NCBI GenBank assembly: GCA_036924085.1
Contig: JAVGWX010000004.1
Span: 7,068,544 to 7,132,543 of the forward strand
DNA length: 64,000 bases
Source: Ariolimax columbianus
Lineage: Eukaryota; Mollusca; Gastropoda; Stylommatophora; Arionidae
Direction of reading: 5' to 3'
Positions 34,808 through 46,699 of the stretch are shown here, one piece after another. Within the stretch, counting starts at the first letter, position 1. Each line of letters starts with the position of its first letter. The notes beneath the pieces are model-generated. The model made no database searches and was not told the DNA's origin. It saw only the letters and a list, made by a program, of their open reading frames with translations. The position numbers and the translations under genes are program-made.

Positions 34808-34819
34808 GTCTGGTTGATC
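34808..34819. repeat. Target-site duplication of LINE copy 1, right
   Basis: Exact repeat of 33571-33582. Confidence 0.8.
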
Positions 34820-34859
34820 AGTTTTATACATGTATGTGTCTAAGCATGTCGACATTTCT

Positions 34860-35400
34860 CAGCAAGTTAGTACGTCAATGTCTCTGCATACCTGAGATGT
34901 AAAAGAGTATCTTGGTCGCCACCTTAATATTTTCCTCTTAATCATGCCCTTTAGTATATTTTGTCGAAGAGTTCCATGTCACAAATTGGATCCAGTTATT
35001 GCCATGGGATCGTCTTTCTGTCCGATTCACTCGTTCCATTCTACGGATCACCACATGTCGAAGACTTACAACCTAATTCATCCTTTTCTGCCAAAGAACA
35101 TGTGTCAGCACCATACTGTGGCAGTTGGACATATTCATGTTCCGATATTCTCAGTTCTATCGTGATATTCTTTGACCATAGCAATGTATGTTCTTGTCTT
35201 TCTATGTCTCATTGCGGTAATTTTTTATGATGGTTTGCGTTACGTGTAATTCTGAATTTGGTCAATTATGTCCCCATTGATGATTATATTCATTTGCCTT
35301 TGTCGTTTGACTGTTATCAAAATCTTTTTCTTAAACTTGTTTATTTCAATGATAAATGCTATGCAATGTTGTTAATCTGTTCAAGCAACATTTGCTAAGT
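34860..35400 (-). pseudogene. RTE-like LINE, C-terminal fragment
   Basis: Minus-strand order: MNIIINGDIIDQIQNYT (~35300), IAMVKEYHDRTENI (~35165), YGADTCSLAEKDEL (~35105), then KGMIKRKILRWRPRYSFTSQ (~34935). The family pattern is I-x-I-N-G-x-x-I-x-Q-V, I-A-M-A-K-x-A-F, Y-G-x-E-T-W-T-L-x-x-x-D, then G-x-R-x-R-G-R-P-R. Stops and frameshifts are present and there is no catalytic domain. Confidence 0.6.
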
Positions 35401-35920
35401 TGGTTAAGAATATTAAAGGTTATACCATTTTTTTTACACCCCTACATTTTACATTAGCATCTCAGAATATGCGTTACAGAGACAGTGCAAATGGGAGTAC
35501 CTATCCCAATACACCATTCTTATTGAAACTAGAAAATGTATGTCTTTTTTATTGAAATAATCACATGTTCATCTCCATATGTACTGTGCATTAACCTTAT
35601 AATTGGATTTGCGTTAACTGTTTGTTGCACTATCTGAATACGTTTACATTACTAAAGCGGTAACATTCATGAATATAATGTCTTCTTTAGATATGAGGCG
35701 TTTTTATTCGAGCTTTAAGCGTGTAAATTGACAAAATCCTCAATTAACCAAAATGTTACTCTCCGTGTCTACATTATTTTTTTTGTCGAGCATGCAAGTG
35801 CTAAATTATGTATGCGATTATGGCAAGGAAAAGTAAAAGTAGAGCTAGTACAGGCTATGGCTCATAAACAAATAAATTGAAATGTCGAACGCAGCTATTA
35901 TTTTCAGATCCACGGAAATT
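35401..35920. other. Unassigned stretch
   Basis: AT-rich spacer between two LINE relics; nothing recognised. Confidence 0.4.
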
Positions 35921-37056
35921 GCTTCTTCTTCTTCTCCTTCGTACGCAGTCAGACAGTAACTATTATTTTTTTTCGAAAAAGGCAGCGGTCATCCTGAGCC
36001 TGTCGACACTGCCATAGAGCTTGTCTAGTGTTGCCACTGGTGATGGCCACATCTGCTCTCTGTGATCCTCGTATGTCGGGCAGTTTTGCAGCAAATGCTC
36101 AGCGGTCATTTTCCCGGTACCACACGGACATTCGTCGGTGCCACCTATCTTCAATTTGTTAAATAGGTCGTACCTCAGTCTATTGTGGCCAGTGCGAAGT
36201 CTGAAGACCACGACCTGCTCTCTTCTGTTCAACTGGTAATAAGCAGCGTTTTTGGTGTAGCCAGTATGTTCGGTTTCCCATTTGGTCATGTATCTAGCTC
36301 TAATAAGCCGTTTTGACTCTTCGTACGTCATACTAGTTTCTGTTTGTGGTAGTATTGCACCTTCTTTTGCCATTCTGCCTGCCTCCTCGTTGCCTTGGAT
36401 GTTGCAGTGAGATGGAACCCACTGCACCACTACCCTTTTGGCCTGGACTGCTGGCACAGTTGACAGAATACTACTCTTAAATCATTAAGTACATTTTGTT
36501 CTGGCATTTTAGTGCTGTGACAACGGCCAGAGCATCTGTAAGCAGGACTATGTGGCTGTCATTCCTTTTACCTGTCACCATTTCTTCCACTGCCGCCCTC
36601 AGTGCCTCTGCCTCCACTCTAAAATTGCGTGTTTATTTTTTAGTAGCGAATGCCAGTGTTATTTTTCTGTCATTTGGTAGGTTCAGAAATGCTCCTGCCC
36701 CTCCGTTCTGTGTTGTTTGTGTTACGGAACCGTCGGTGTATGCATGGGTCCAGTCCACGCTTGGGTAGTTTTCCGTTGTGTACCTCAGGGTAGTATCTCT
36801 TGTTTCTTTATCAGACTGGCAGTTTTTGTTTCTAATACCTGGTATATTTTCTACCACCTCTGGAAATATATGCTGCCTCCAGGTAGGTTTTCGAACAGTA
36901 GGGATGGGCATCGGTGTTGTTAGTGCGTTCATTGGGTCTTCGTGCATCTTAGCTTTGACTATTTCTGCAAAGTTTCTCCGCTTTAGTTTCCCATTTCCGA
37001 AATTGTTTAGTCTCTTGTGCATTGGATGCACAGTCAGTCTTCTGAGTGTCTCTGTC
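35921..37056 (-). pseudogene. 5'-truncated RNase H-bearing LINE, copy 2
   Basis: A close relative of copy 1 in opposite orientation. Two minus ORFs carry it: 36633-37058 (thumb end, then AYTDGSVTQTTQNGGAGAFL) and 35963-36457 (PSHCNIQGNEEAGRMAKEGA, LRTGHNRLRY, CPCGTGKMTAEHLLQNCPTY). A stop after a NKMYLMI segment near 36480 breaks the RNase H domain. The fourth catalytic D is changed to G (NEEAGRM). The tail end here is intact where copy 1 is frameshifted. The (GAA)n 3' tail lies at 35922-35938. I found no convincing target duplication. Confidence 0.85.
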
Positions 37057-37406
37057 ATGATGGCAACTATTTCAGTTTATATAGTGCGCAATGGTATTCT
37101 TCACGGCAACATTATCTAGTATTCTGAAGGATGCAGAGGCTAAATTATGACTATATCTGGCACATAAAAAGTACAGGCTGTCCAGGTTATGGCTGACAAT
37201 GATAGAAATTATAACAATGTCGAAAGCACAAATTATCTCTAGTGATAATAACAATCATTTAATATATTATCTGAGAGACGTGAACGTTTTCATTGTTGTA
37301 TTTTGTCTAGAGATGGTGTAACCCCATTAGACGTATAGCATTGTCTGAAATAGAATCGTAGTGGGTAGAAATAAACGAGATTGTGAACTTTCTATCTATA
37401 TTCCAG
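37057..37406. other. Intron 2, 3' end
   Basis: AT-rich sequence from the LINE's truncated 5' end to the exon 3 acceptor; no other feature seen. Confidence 0.5.
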
Positions 37407-37565
37407 TGGACTGGGTCCAGCTCTACCCGAATTCTGCGACGCAAGCGTTTGTTCATGATGCCAACGACGGTACTTGCAACCCAAATCCATCGGCGGATTC
37501 CGTGGAGGCCAGAATGACTCAACAGTTTCCTCTATACTGGTTTAGAGTACGCGTCAATGACAAAC
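37407..37565 (+). CDS. Exon 3: F5/8C-like domain, first half
   Basis: The acceptor TTTCTATCTATATTCCAG precedes 37407 and the donor GTAAGA follows 37565. Two bases complete the split codon from exon 2 (giving Leu), 52 codons follow and the exon ends in phase 1. The sequence runs DWVQLYPNSATQAFVHDAND, GTCNPNP, then LYWFRVRVND. In molluscan EGF/F5/8C proteins the domain begins right after the last CQY and shows A-x-D-G-N-x-x-T-C, later W-x-R-V. So this reads as the N-terminal half of that beta-sandwich, with a single cysteine. Codon use shows no stop in frame and there is no competing ORF of known type. Confidence 0.75.
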
Positions 37566-37656
37566 GTAAGACATTGTTGTTAATGATATTATATGATGTG
37601 TTTTGGTCGGTGTGAGCATAATTCCTTTTTGTTTTGATATGGACATGGACTTGTTT

Positions 37657-37699
37657 CTGTGTGTGTGTGTGTCCGTTTTTTGTGTATGTACGTGTTCGT

Positions 37700-37731
<32 letters not shown>

Positions 37732-37750
37732 CCGTCTGTGTGTGTGTTGA
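37657..37750. repeat. (TG)n microsatellite
   Basis: Two TG runs separated by a GTCCGTTTTTTG spacer, just inside intron 3. Confidence 0.9.
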
Positions 37751-38509
37751 CGGAAGAGGGTAGTCTGTGAATTTGCACATTTTTTTCATTTTACACGTGT
37801 TCACAGTTTTACATTTGGAACCCTTCGATTCATACTCAATATTATTGAAACATCTTTCAAATTAGACTTGAAATTCAAATTACGCCCCACGGGCTACATC
37901 TGGCCCGCCACAAGATCTAGCCTCTTGGAACTAGAACCCATGCTAGTACGTAATTTTCGCATCTTGTCGCATATGCATATGTCCAGTTTGTTCATACAGT
38001 TCTATATTTTGGACTTTATCATACATTTTCCTTTCCTCAATTCGACACTATCCTGCCATCATGGAAGCTTGAACCTATTTAGGTGTACTTATCTTTGTTC
38101 CCTAGGTGCCAGTTTCATGCATTTGCGGAGACTTGACATTTATGTTGGAACTCCACATTTTTACGAACGTTTTAATGTCGTTCGATTTCCACAAATTGTC
38201 CAATCAAAGCCCTTTTGACCTTTGTATTTGTCATGTGAAACCACCTTCAGTAATCTTCCAAAATATATTTTGTTTCATACAACGAAATATGAATAAAATC
38301 GTCATATTATAGTAGTACAGTGTCTCACAATACATACGGAGTGTCGTTTGATTTTTTGGCTATCATAATGTGTGTGTGTGTTGTATTTGTGACTCTCTGT
38401 ACCTTCACACATAATGTTGGTAAACATTCAGAAAGTATTTGATGTTAAATGTGGTTGGGCATGTGGGACATAAGAACCAAGTCAACAACATAGTCAAGCT
38501 CGCCAAGTC
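37751..38509. other. Intron 3, unassigned
   Basis: No motif recognised; ORFs 37868-38218 and 38106-38312 appear random. Confidence 0.35.
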
Positions 38510-39280
38510 ATGTCGTCAAAAAAAACCACTGCATTCCATTTTGTTAGTAGCAATCGTATACTGTATAGTCCGGCCAATAGCCAACATATAGAAGGAACAT
38601 GTTAAGAAACATCCAGGTCTCACTCCTGATATTATCACATACCCCTGTGACCGCTCTCTATCCTGTGCATATGATAACTTAATTATGTGAGTGCTCTTCA
38701 AGAGTACTCCGCGGTGCCGGACAATTTCAAAACTGTGTCCCTGAATAAACTGACACATGTTTTCTGATTAGCTACAAATCAAATATAAACTGATGCGTTT
38801 TGTTTAACACATTGTACACCAAATATCAATTGTAGCTTTCTGACCTACGAATTAACTATTTTGTTTCATATGTTTATAAATCGCTTCGTTCAAACAACTT
38901 ACTAATCTGATCATAGTCAATGTTTTACCAACTACCAATAACATAATACCATTGCCACGTGTAGCATATTCTCGTTTCTCAGTATGTAGACTGCATATCT
39001 TTCTTTACAGTATGGTTACATTTCTTATCTTCCCCAAATTCGGTCTTGCCATTTGTACAAAAACTATGTTGGAATGTTGATGTCTGAATTAATTGTTTTT
39101 CCTTAGACATAGTTTTGGTTAGTGAACAATAATCTATTAGGACTAAACTATATTTGTTGATTTCGCTTCTAGTCGGCTTTGCACATTTATACTGTAGTTT
39201 TGATTCCGGCGATTTATTTTTTGTTTGTTTTGTTAGCAAATTACTTAGTTCGTATATCTGTTCTTCCCATGTCTTCATTA
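38510..39280 (-). pseudogene. Non-LTR retrotransposon: linker and RT finger fragment
   Basis: The minus ORF 38516-38758 includes VIISGVRPGCFLTCSFYMLA and a TIQYTIATNK segment, matching family blocks of the G-V-R-Q-G-C-x-L-S-P-F-L-F-L-L-x-I-D-W-I-M type. Upstream, 38979-39278 has a lysine-rich segment with SEINKYSLVLIDYC, resembling the basic linker (x-S-I-R-x-D-K-R-x-Y-I-x-D-L) before the RT in the same elements. The catalytic box is not seen. The linker assignment is weaker than the RT one. Confidence 0.5.
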
Positions 39281-39654
39281 GTTCTTTAGTGATGCGAAAG
39301 TGTCTTTAGAAAATGCAATTACTTTTTTATATGTTCCTTTCAGGTTCTTCATTTGACCGTACTTCGCACAGTAATAAATAAAAGAAACACTTTAAAAAAA
39401 GAATAATTGACGGTCAGTTATTAGAAATACCAATGATGAGTGACATAATCAGTGCCGCAGATAGCACACTAGCTATAATAGTTGTGAAAATATCCCAATG
39501 TATCATATTATTGTGCTCAGTCCTTAAGCGAAAAATGATAGTCTGCCCTGCCATTTCAAGGGTTTAAGGGCGATCATTTGGTTGGTTATGTTCACTTGTG
39601 ACAGCCTGGACAACTATTATTCTAAAAGTATGTGATTACGATGTCTACTTGCTC
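39281..39654. other. Unassigned stretch
   Basis: No recognised feature between two minus-strand LINE relics. Confidence 0.4.
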
Positions 39655-40752
39655 AGATTATCAGTGCATTCTCTGTAATCTCTTCCCCTGATGTTCAAAT
39701 CTGCCTCGTTTAAGACCACCCAAAGCCACATCATCTAGTCTTGTCTTCATTGGGAGCTGTAGCAAAATGTTGTACTTTTCCATCTGGATCATACTTTTTG
39801 TGTCTCTTCTATGGGACAGTGACTGTAATCCAGTAACGTTTTGCATCTCTTAAATCGGCGAAGATTTCAGGGTTCCTGTAATGAACCTGAGGACTTGGTC
39901 TTGCACATTTTTTAATGATTTAAAATGTGTGCTGGCAGCTGATGGCCAAGCTGTGGATTCGAACTTCAAGTGAGGTCATATTACACCATTGTGCACTATC
40001 TTAAAGGTTCTTTCGTTTGCTTCCTAGCTGGGGTTTGCTAATTTTTTGAGTAGGTCTAGCCTTCGTCGGGCCTTCTCTTCTGCATTTCAAAAATTTTTTT
40101 TCTAAGTAAGCCTTTTATCACATGTCTCTTCAAGACAGGTAGGGGCGTTTTCTTCATTGGTCTGGGAAACTCGTAAGCGCAAGTTGATTGTATGTTTTCC
40201 GTTTGGACGAGGGAAAACAGCATCGTGGAGGATTTGTCTGTGTTTATTGTGACACTCCATTTCATTGCCCTCCCCGACAGCATGTCTGCTGCCACCTGCA
40301 TTATATAGTTTGCTGTAGTTGAGTGTCCATCAGCCCAACAGAGTACTAGATCGTCTGCAGATAAGGCATCCTTCACTCAATCGGGGAGTTCCTTGACTAG
40401 GCCGTTAATTGTCGATGGTGACTCCTGTTCTCTTATTGTGTCTGTATGACTTTATCCGTCATTGCATGTTGCCTTAAATCCAGTAGCTCCCTCTTTGTGC
40501 CATAAGGACGTCTCCTCATACCTTATCCAAGATATGCTTGAAATCAACCTATAGAGCTACGACCTTTTCCTTTTAGAAGGTATCTCCGATTGAGAGAAGT
40601 AGGTGACTTGATCTTCTATATTATATCATTCTCTAAATCCAGCTTGTTCCGGCACCATAATCTGCTCAGACTCGAAATATAATTTCATTCTTGTGTTAAC
40701 TATTCGCTGCGTGCTCTTTACCACACAACTTATAAAACTGATTGTTCGGTAA

Positions 40753-40950
40753 CTAGTGGTTAAATGACACGATTCACAATTACCCCGGGGAAGTAAACCT
40801 TCAGAATATGAAGAAGGATGCAGACATTTACATAAAATGAATGCCGAAGTCGGTTGCACTGGGCCGATAGGCGAAAAATAAAAACCGTAGTGCAACGCAA
40901 AACACCTTTGGGACAAGTCAAATAAGACAAACGCATAACAAACAGAACAT
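40753..40950 (+). mobile_element. tRNA-derived SINE, internally deleted, nested in LINE
   Basis: It has the A-box side (AACTAGTGGTTAAATGAC), then jumps straight to the body at TTACCCCGGGGAAG, so about 45 bases with the B box are lost. The body (GCCGAAGTCGGTTGCACTGG, then AAAATAAAAACC) is diverged from the 23721 copy. It interrupts the LINE's SYRTIS block. Confidence 0.75.
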
Positions 40951-41512
40951 ATTTTTAAAAATGTAAGAATTGTGATGGCTCCACTCCATTCTTGCGCTAC
41001 CGTTCGTGTCGCTCAGCTGAGGTTGATTATCTCAAGCAAGTTTTGTCTACGCGGGTCGGCTCAAACCGTTGATCATCCCATTGCTAATTTCACCTGGGCC
41101 GGTTTCCATTCTTGTCCTAAGTTTTGTTATAGCTCTTTGAACTTCTACTAGTGGGATGGGTTCTCTTATCGGAGAAGCGATATTAATCTATCTTATTCTT
41201 GTGCGCGTTTCTTTTCTTATTTCTCTCCACTGGTCTGTGTTAATAGTTAGTTTGCTTTATGCACTGTACTACGGACAAATATATCTGCATGGTGTTTTTA
41301 TGTTCATACTTTGCCAATGTAACGGTCTGTCTATGCGTAATACCATCTTCTTTGTGGAATTGTACTAATCACCAGAGTTTCTTGTCGCCATTTTCAGAAT
41401 TGAGTGCAGCCGTTTTTCCTCCTCCCGTTTTTTTCCGTTATTCTTCTAGTTTGGATTTTTGAAACTCAGCTCCAGCCTTTTTCCATGTATATATTTTCAA
41501 CTGATTGATTTT

Positions 41513-41763
41513 CTTTTTTTTCTGCGTACTCCTTTTCTCTACATTCCCAAAGGCGGTGTGCGTCACACTGTAGTTTTTTTGTTGCGTCTGTCGGTATATT
41601 GCATCCGACTGCAGCATGAATTTTATGTAAGTGTATGCTGCTTCCTTCTGCATTTCATAAGGTTAGCTTCCTCGGGGTAACGGCCATTTATTTAATGGGA
41701 ATCGAACTCAGCCCATTCATGTTGTGAGCCGAGTCACTTAGTCACTAGCCCCCGCCGTTTCCT
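41513..41763 (-). mobile_element. tRNA-derived SINE, diverged, nested in LINE
   Basis: The reverse complement matches the 23721 SINE along its length, from the A box (near 41750) and B box complement (GGGAATCGAACTC at ~41699) through the body (ATCCGACTGCAGCATGAATT) to the remains of a T-rich tail near 41513. It splits the LINE linker. Confidence 0.8.
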
Positions 41764-42249
41764 CAACAGAGTGATGACTCTAGGCATCCTTTTGGCGATC
41801 TCCATGTCACCATGACGTTCTTGGAGTCTGATGGACCAGTATGGTGTGTAATTTCGTCTGCGTCCTATGGAGATAGCTTCTTTTTCTGCTTGTAGTACAC
41901 ATTGATTGACGTATTTTACCACGGCATTGATATCTCTACTCTGCACTTTGATGTGAGATAGCTATCATCTGATGCCTATACATGTCCCAGTTCGCTTTTT
42001 TTATAATTCCACAATGTGATTGCTGGGCCTGCATCGAGGGTTACATTCTAGAAGGAGAGGGACATTGGGCGATGATCATTTCCTCCAAGTTGATCTCCAA
42101 ACTTATTGCAAGATCTGGAATTGAAGTTGAATGTCACCTTCTAGAGTAGATGGTTGGGGTATCAGTCATTTCAGAGTTGATCAAGCATAGGCAATGGTCA
42201 TCTTGCAAGGTTTCAACCTCTTCACCTATTTGATCTAGGCGAGTTTATG

Positions 42250-42790
42250 ACCAGCTCTGGATCTGTGATCGATGTGATTAGAGTCACATCTCTGGATATG
42301 TGATCAATGTGATTAGAGCACCAGCTCTGGATCTGTGATTGAGGTGATTAGAGCCACAGCTCTGGATATGTGATCGAGGAGATTAGAGCACCATCTCTGG
42401 ATCTGTGATCGACATGATTAGAGCACCAGCTCTGGATATGTGATCGATGTGATTAAAACCCCAGCTCTGGATCTGTGATCGATGTGATTAGATCTCCAGC
42501 TGTGGATCTGTGGTCGAGATGGTTAGAGTCACATCTCTGAATCTGTGAAAAGGTGTTTATAGGATCAACTCTGATTATCTGATCGATGTGTTTATAGGAT
42601 CAGCTCTGACTCTCTGATCCATGTATTTACAGGACCAGCTTTGGCTCTGATCGATGTGTATTTAGGTCCAGATCTGGCTTTTACATCGAGGTTCTTATAT
42701 GACCAGCTACGACTCTGTGGTCGAGGTGATTATAGCCCCAGCTCTGGCTTAGCTATCGAGATGATTATAGCATTATCTCTGTGAATGGCT
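42250..42790. repeat. ~36-bp minisatellite, about 15 copies
   Basis: The unit is near CCAGCTCTGGATCTGTGATC followed by GATGTGATTAGAGCA. The first nine copies are similar; later copies (after ~42550) carry TTTATAGGA variants. It begins within a few bases of where the LINE's endonuclease similarity stops. Confidence 0.9.
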
Positions 42791-44645
42791 TTCACAGTCT
42801 TCCACTGATAAAAAGTGTGTGGATGATGTCTGTATAGAGCTCAGATTCAGAGGCTTACCATTTGGACAATAATAGTTTAAGAGCTATATTTCCATATTGC
42901 CTACTTTTATCTGAAGCTGTTGATACTCGGCACCACCCATAATTGTAGTCTTCCCGTGTGCTTGTATATTATTCCTTAATAGGGTAAGTATTCCACTGTT
43001 CCGTCTGTCTGAGCTGAAGCATCGATACCCTCTTATTTTGAGATCTTGATCTGCTGACACGTTAACCTATTGATAATACGAATACAGCAAACATTGATTT
43101 GCTTCTTCTGTCAAATGATGTGTTCCAACTCTGTCACTTTGCTGTACCCTTCATGTCTACTGTTCACTCCTTCTGTACCATGGTGCATCATAACAAGTGT
43201 CCTCCTTAGACTCTTTGCATCTGTATTTATTGGGTAAGTAGCTTTCCTCCGCCGTCTCCTTACTCAGAAAGACGACCTAGAGGGTCATACAGAAGATGAG
43301 AGTGAGCTCTGACGATATTCAGAGCTCTGTGCTGCACCTACCTGGTGGGGCTCAACATGGTGAGCGTTTGGCGTGTTATGATTGGTGTCATGAATATATG
43401 TAAATATGTAATTGTGGACAATGTTTTAACAATACATGTTATTGCAATTTTAAACAATGCATTGTGGTAGACATATTGAAAGAGAGAACTGTACAACTGT
43501 AATATTTGAGCACCAGTTTAATTGTTATCTGCTATAAACTAGGTAAGCGTTTCCATTTTCTGTAATTGAATCTACAAATGTATTGGTGAACCTGTTGACA
43601 CATTAAGCTTCTACCATCAATTATGCTGTGTTATTATGCGTGTCGCAATGACCAAGAATACTATATTTCGCCACACTGGCAAAGATAATGGGTTAATATA
43701 TGTACCTGGTCCAGCAGCATTAATTAATGTATCAAAATACATTGCGTATCAATTATATTGAATGTAAAATGAGTAAATTGCGAGAAAGACGTGAACCGTA
43801 TTACTTAACGTGTCATACGTAAATACATATGTAGTGTCATTGCGAAGAAGCTTCTTCTTTAAATCATCATTCAATAGCCTTAGATAACTTCATTTTAAAG
43901 ATCTTTGAATTTTCGTCATATCTAGTTTCATGTACATGGTTACCCGGCAATGATCAATGAATACTAAACAGCTCAGTCCCGTCACTTATATCATCTGTGA
44001 CGACGATTGGTGAACATAGACAGTTCTGCACATAGCTCTAATAAGTTGTAAACGTTTTGTCTTAACCCCCAGTTGCTCTCCTGACCCATGGGCTCCTACA
44101 TGTAGACAAGGTAGTGTATCACCCTTGCTTTTAACGACCAGGTGCATTGCTATAGCAGGCATGATATCACAGGAAAGATCGAATATAGCTGCGACCCTCC
44201 ATTATATATAACATGAACACGCTATGTGTTTGCCTTCAGTGTCGGTGACTAAGTCATGCCAGTGAATTTAAACTCTGCACATGCATTACTTCAAACGTGT
44301 ATGATCCCTTTGCAAATCTGTTCAAGTTTAAGAGTCATACATATGGATTTGAGTGATGCAGGATTTTTGAAGTCGCAGCTTTCTTTTCCACGGCGACCCT
44401 TTCTGGGGCAGGACTTTGTGCGTGCAGTGAGTTCTTAGAATTGACTGCCATACATATCCTTATAACAATGCTATTATTGTTAGGTATGTCAGAGGCCTGA
44501 TTGTTGTCCAGGTAGATGCATTCCTCGGTAGTGACGACATGATTGCCGTTAACGATGATTCCCGCTGAAGTCGTAACTTCACCACACTAAGGATGTTAAT
44601 GCTTGTCCATCAAGTGTGGAGACCCACATTAGATGCTAATCATTT
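42791..44645. other. Intron 3, unassigned
   Basis: No gene recognised. 42791-43300 could be more decayed LINE but no motif was legible; beyond that only AT-rich DNA and small random ORFs. Confidence 0.3.
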
Positions 44646-46150
44646 CTTCTTTCTTCTTCTTCTGCTTCTTCTTCGTACGCTGTTAGACGTAAACTTGAAT
44701 TTGTTCGAACAGAGCAGCTATCATTCTGAGGCTGTCGACACTACCATAGAGCGTATCTAGTGTTGCCACTGGTGATAGCCACATGTGCTTTCTCTGATCC
44801 TCGTTTGTTGGGCAATTTTGCAACACATGTTCAGCGGTCATTGTCCCTGTACCACACGAACTTCATTCGTTAGTGCAACCTATCTTCAGTTTATGAATAG
44901 GTGGTACCTCAGTCTGTTGTGGGATTTGCGGAGTCTGAAGACCACGAAATGCTCTTTTCTGTTCAACTGGTAATAGGCATCATTTTTTGTGTAGCCAGTA
45001 TGATCTGCTTTTCATTTGGCCATGTATATGGCCCTAATAAAGCATTTGGAGTCTTCCTAGGTCACACTAGAATCTGGTTGTGGTAATTTTGCACATTCTT
45101 TTACCAGTCTCTCTGCCTCCTCGTTGCATTGGATGTTACAGTGGGGTGGAACCCACTGTACGATTAATTGTTTTTTGGTGCGGACTGCTGACATAGTTGA
45201 CAGAGTACTGCTTTTAAATCATTATGTTCAGTATTTGTATGGCTTATTTGTGATGTAACCACGGCAAGGTAATCTGCAAATTGGACTATCTAGCTTTCAT
45301 TAATTTCGCCTATCAGCATTGCTTTTACTGCGGCTTTCAGTGCCTCTGCCTCCATTCTAAAATCGCTTGATAATTTTCCAGTTGCCACTGGCAGTGTTAT
45401 TTTTCTACCATTTGTTAGGCTCAGGAATACTCCTTCCCCTACATTATGTGTTGTGTTTGTTATAGAGCCGTCGATGTATGCATGGGTCCAGTCCATGCTT
45501 TGATAGTTTTCCGCTATGTACCCCAGGGTTATGTCTTTTCTTTCTTTTTCAGTCTGGCTGGTCTTGTTTCCAATACCTGGTATATTTTCTACCAGCTCCG
45601 GAATGATATGCTGTTTTCATGTGGGTTTGCGTATAGTATGGATGGGCTTTGGTATTGTTATAGTGTGCATTGGGTCTTCACTCATCATTGCTTTGGCTAT
45701 TTCTGCAACGTTTCTCCTCTTTAATTTCCTTTTTCCAAATATATTTAGTCTCTGATGCATCATATGGTCTGTCAGTCTTTTTAGTTTCTCTGCTTGCTAC
45801 TGGGCTCTGCAGTCTGTTTGTAATGGATTGCAAATGTGTACTCTTTTCAAGTTCTACAATTGAAGTGAACTTCATGCCTCCTGTTATCTCTTATGGCTTG
45901 GTTTTGAAGTTTGCTAATGTTATCAAAGTTCGCCTTTGCTGCTGTTGCCCATGTCTCATGGCAATACTCGAGAACTAGTCTCACTCTTCCAGTGAACAGT
46001 TTCTTGAGTATTCTTTCGTTTGCTCCTCAGCTTCTGCCAGCAAGTTTCCTAATGATTATAATTCTTTGTCTGGCTCTCGTTCGGTTTCTCTCGATCTGAC
46101 TTTCCCATGTCATGATCCTATCAAATGTGAGCTGATCAAGTTTTCCCAGG
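44646..46150 (-). pseudogene. RNase H-bearing LINE, copy 3
   Basis: Same family as copies 1 and 2 but longer at the 5' side. The minus strand gives a WESQIERNRTRARQR thumb-side segment (~46100), GANERILKKLFTGRVRLVLE (~46030), IVELEKSTHLQSITNRLQSP (45875), MDWTHAYIDGSITNTTHNVG (45496, with T-D-G changed to I-D-G), CNANEEAERLVKE-like text (~45130), NDAYYQLNRKEHFVVFRLR and TAEHVLQNCPTNEDQRKHMW (~44830). The tail is a (GAA)n-type end at 44646-44675. Many stops and frameshifts make it older than copies 1 and 2. Confidence 0.82.
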
Positions 46151-46695
46151 ACCAAACGAATGCCTGATAGTCTGACTTTAGTATGTGGACGTCGTCTCTG
46201 TGAGTACAGTTTATCACGTGTACATCACCGACAGCGACCCTTGGGTCGTCTGCTTCCTACGGAAAGACGCACGCCAAAGACAGTTTAACGTTAAAGGGTG
46301 CGACCTGGCCGATTCTTGTATTGATGTTACAATGGCGTACCTTTATTGTCCACAACGAGTTGTCAGGGACTCGCACATATTGTCACGTATTCCCCACGTC
46401 TTAACTATTGAATCGAAGGCGATCCTTTAGTCGGCTTAGACAACGTGACATTGGCGACTAAACTTGCGATGCATTCAAGGGAGCATTACCAAAGAACGTA
46501 ATGGACAATACACAGATGGTACAGTTGATGGATCTACAACCCGTCCTCTGGAGAGAACTATACTGTAAATAGTATTATGGATGATATGTTATATCTGGTG
46601 ATCGAGTCAGTCCATTGTGTAATGTGTGACCTAATCTCAGTTATTGAAGGGCCACATACTGATAATTTCCTCTGAAAACCAGAATATAATATCTC
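46151..46695. other. Unassigned stretch
   Basis: An 81-codon plus ORF (46185-46430) has no recognised domain. Confidence 0.3.
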
Positions 46696-46699
46696 CCTA

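Larger units (their letters stand above)
39655..42245 (-). pseudogene. Jockey/I-like LINE with two nested SINEs
   Basis: Minus-strand order from the 5' side: GEEVETLQDDHCLCLIN and TPTIYSRR (endonuclease end, 42230-42130); GGNDHRPMSL (~42085); INAVVKYVNQCVLQAEKEAI and RRRNYTPYWSIRLQE (~41930-41820); [SINE]; EFQKSKLEE and a linker; [SINE]; SYRTISFISCVVKSTQRIV (40755-40700); VPEQAGFRE (~40640); LSADDLVLC (catalytic, ~40360); and LQSLSHRRDTKSMIQ (~39820). This nearly spans the whole endonuclease-RT polyprotein, although with a gap between the fingers and the palm. It carries many stops and frameshifts. No RNase H was seen 3' of it. Confidence 0.75.
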
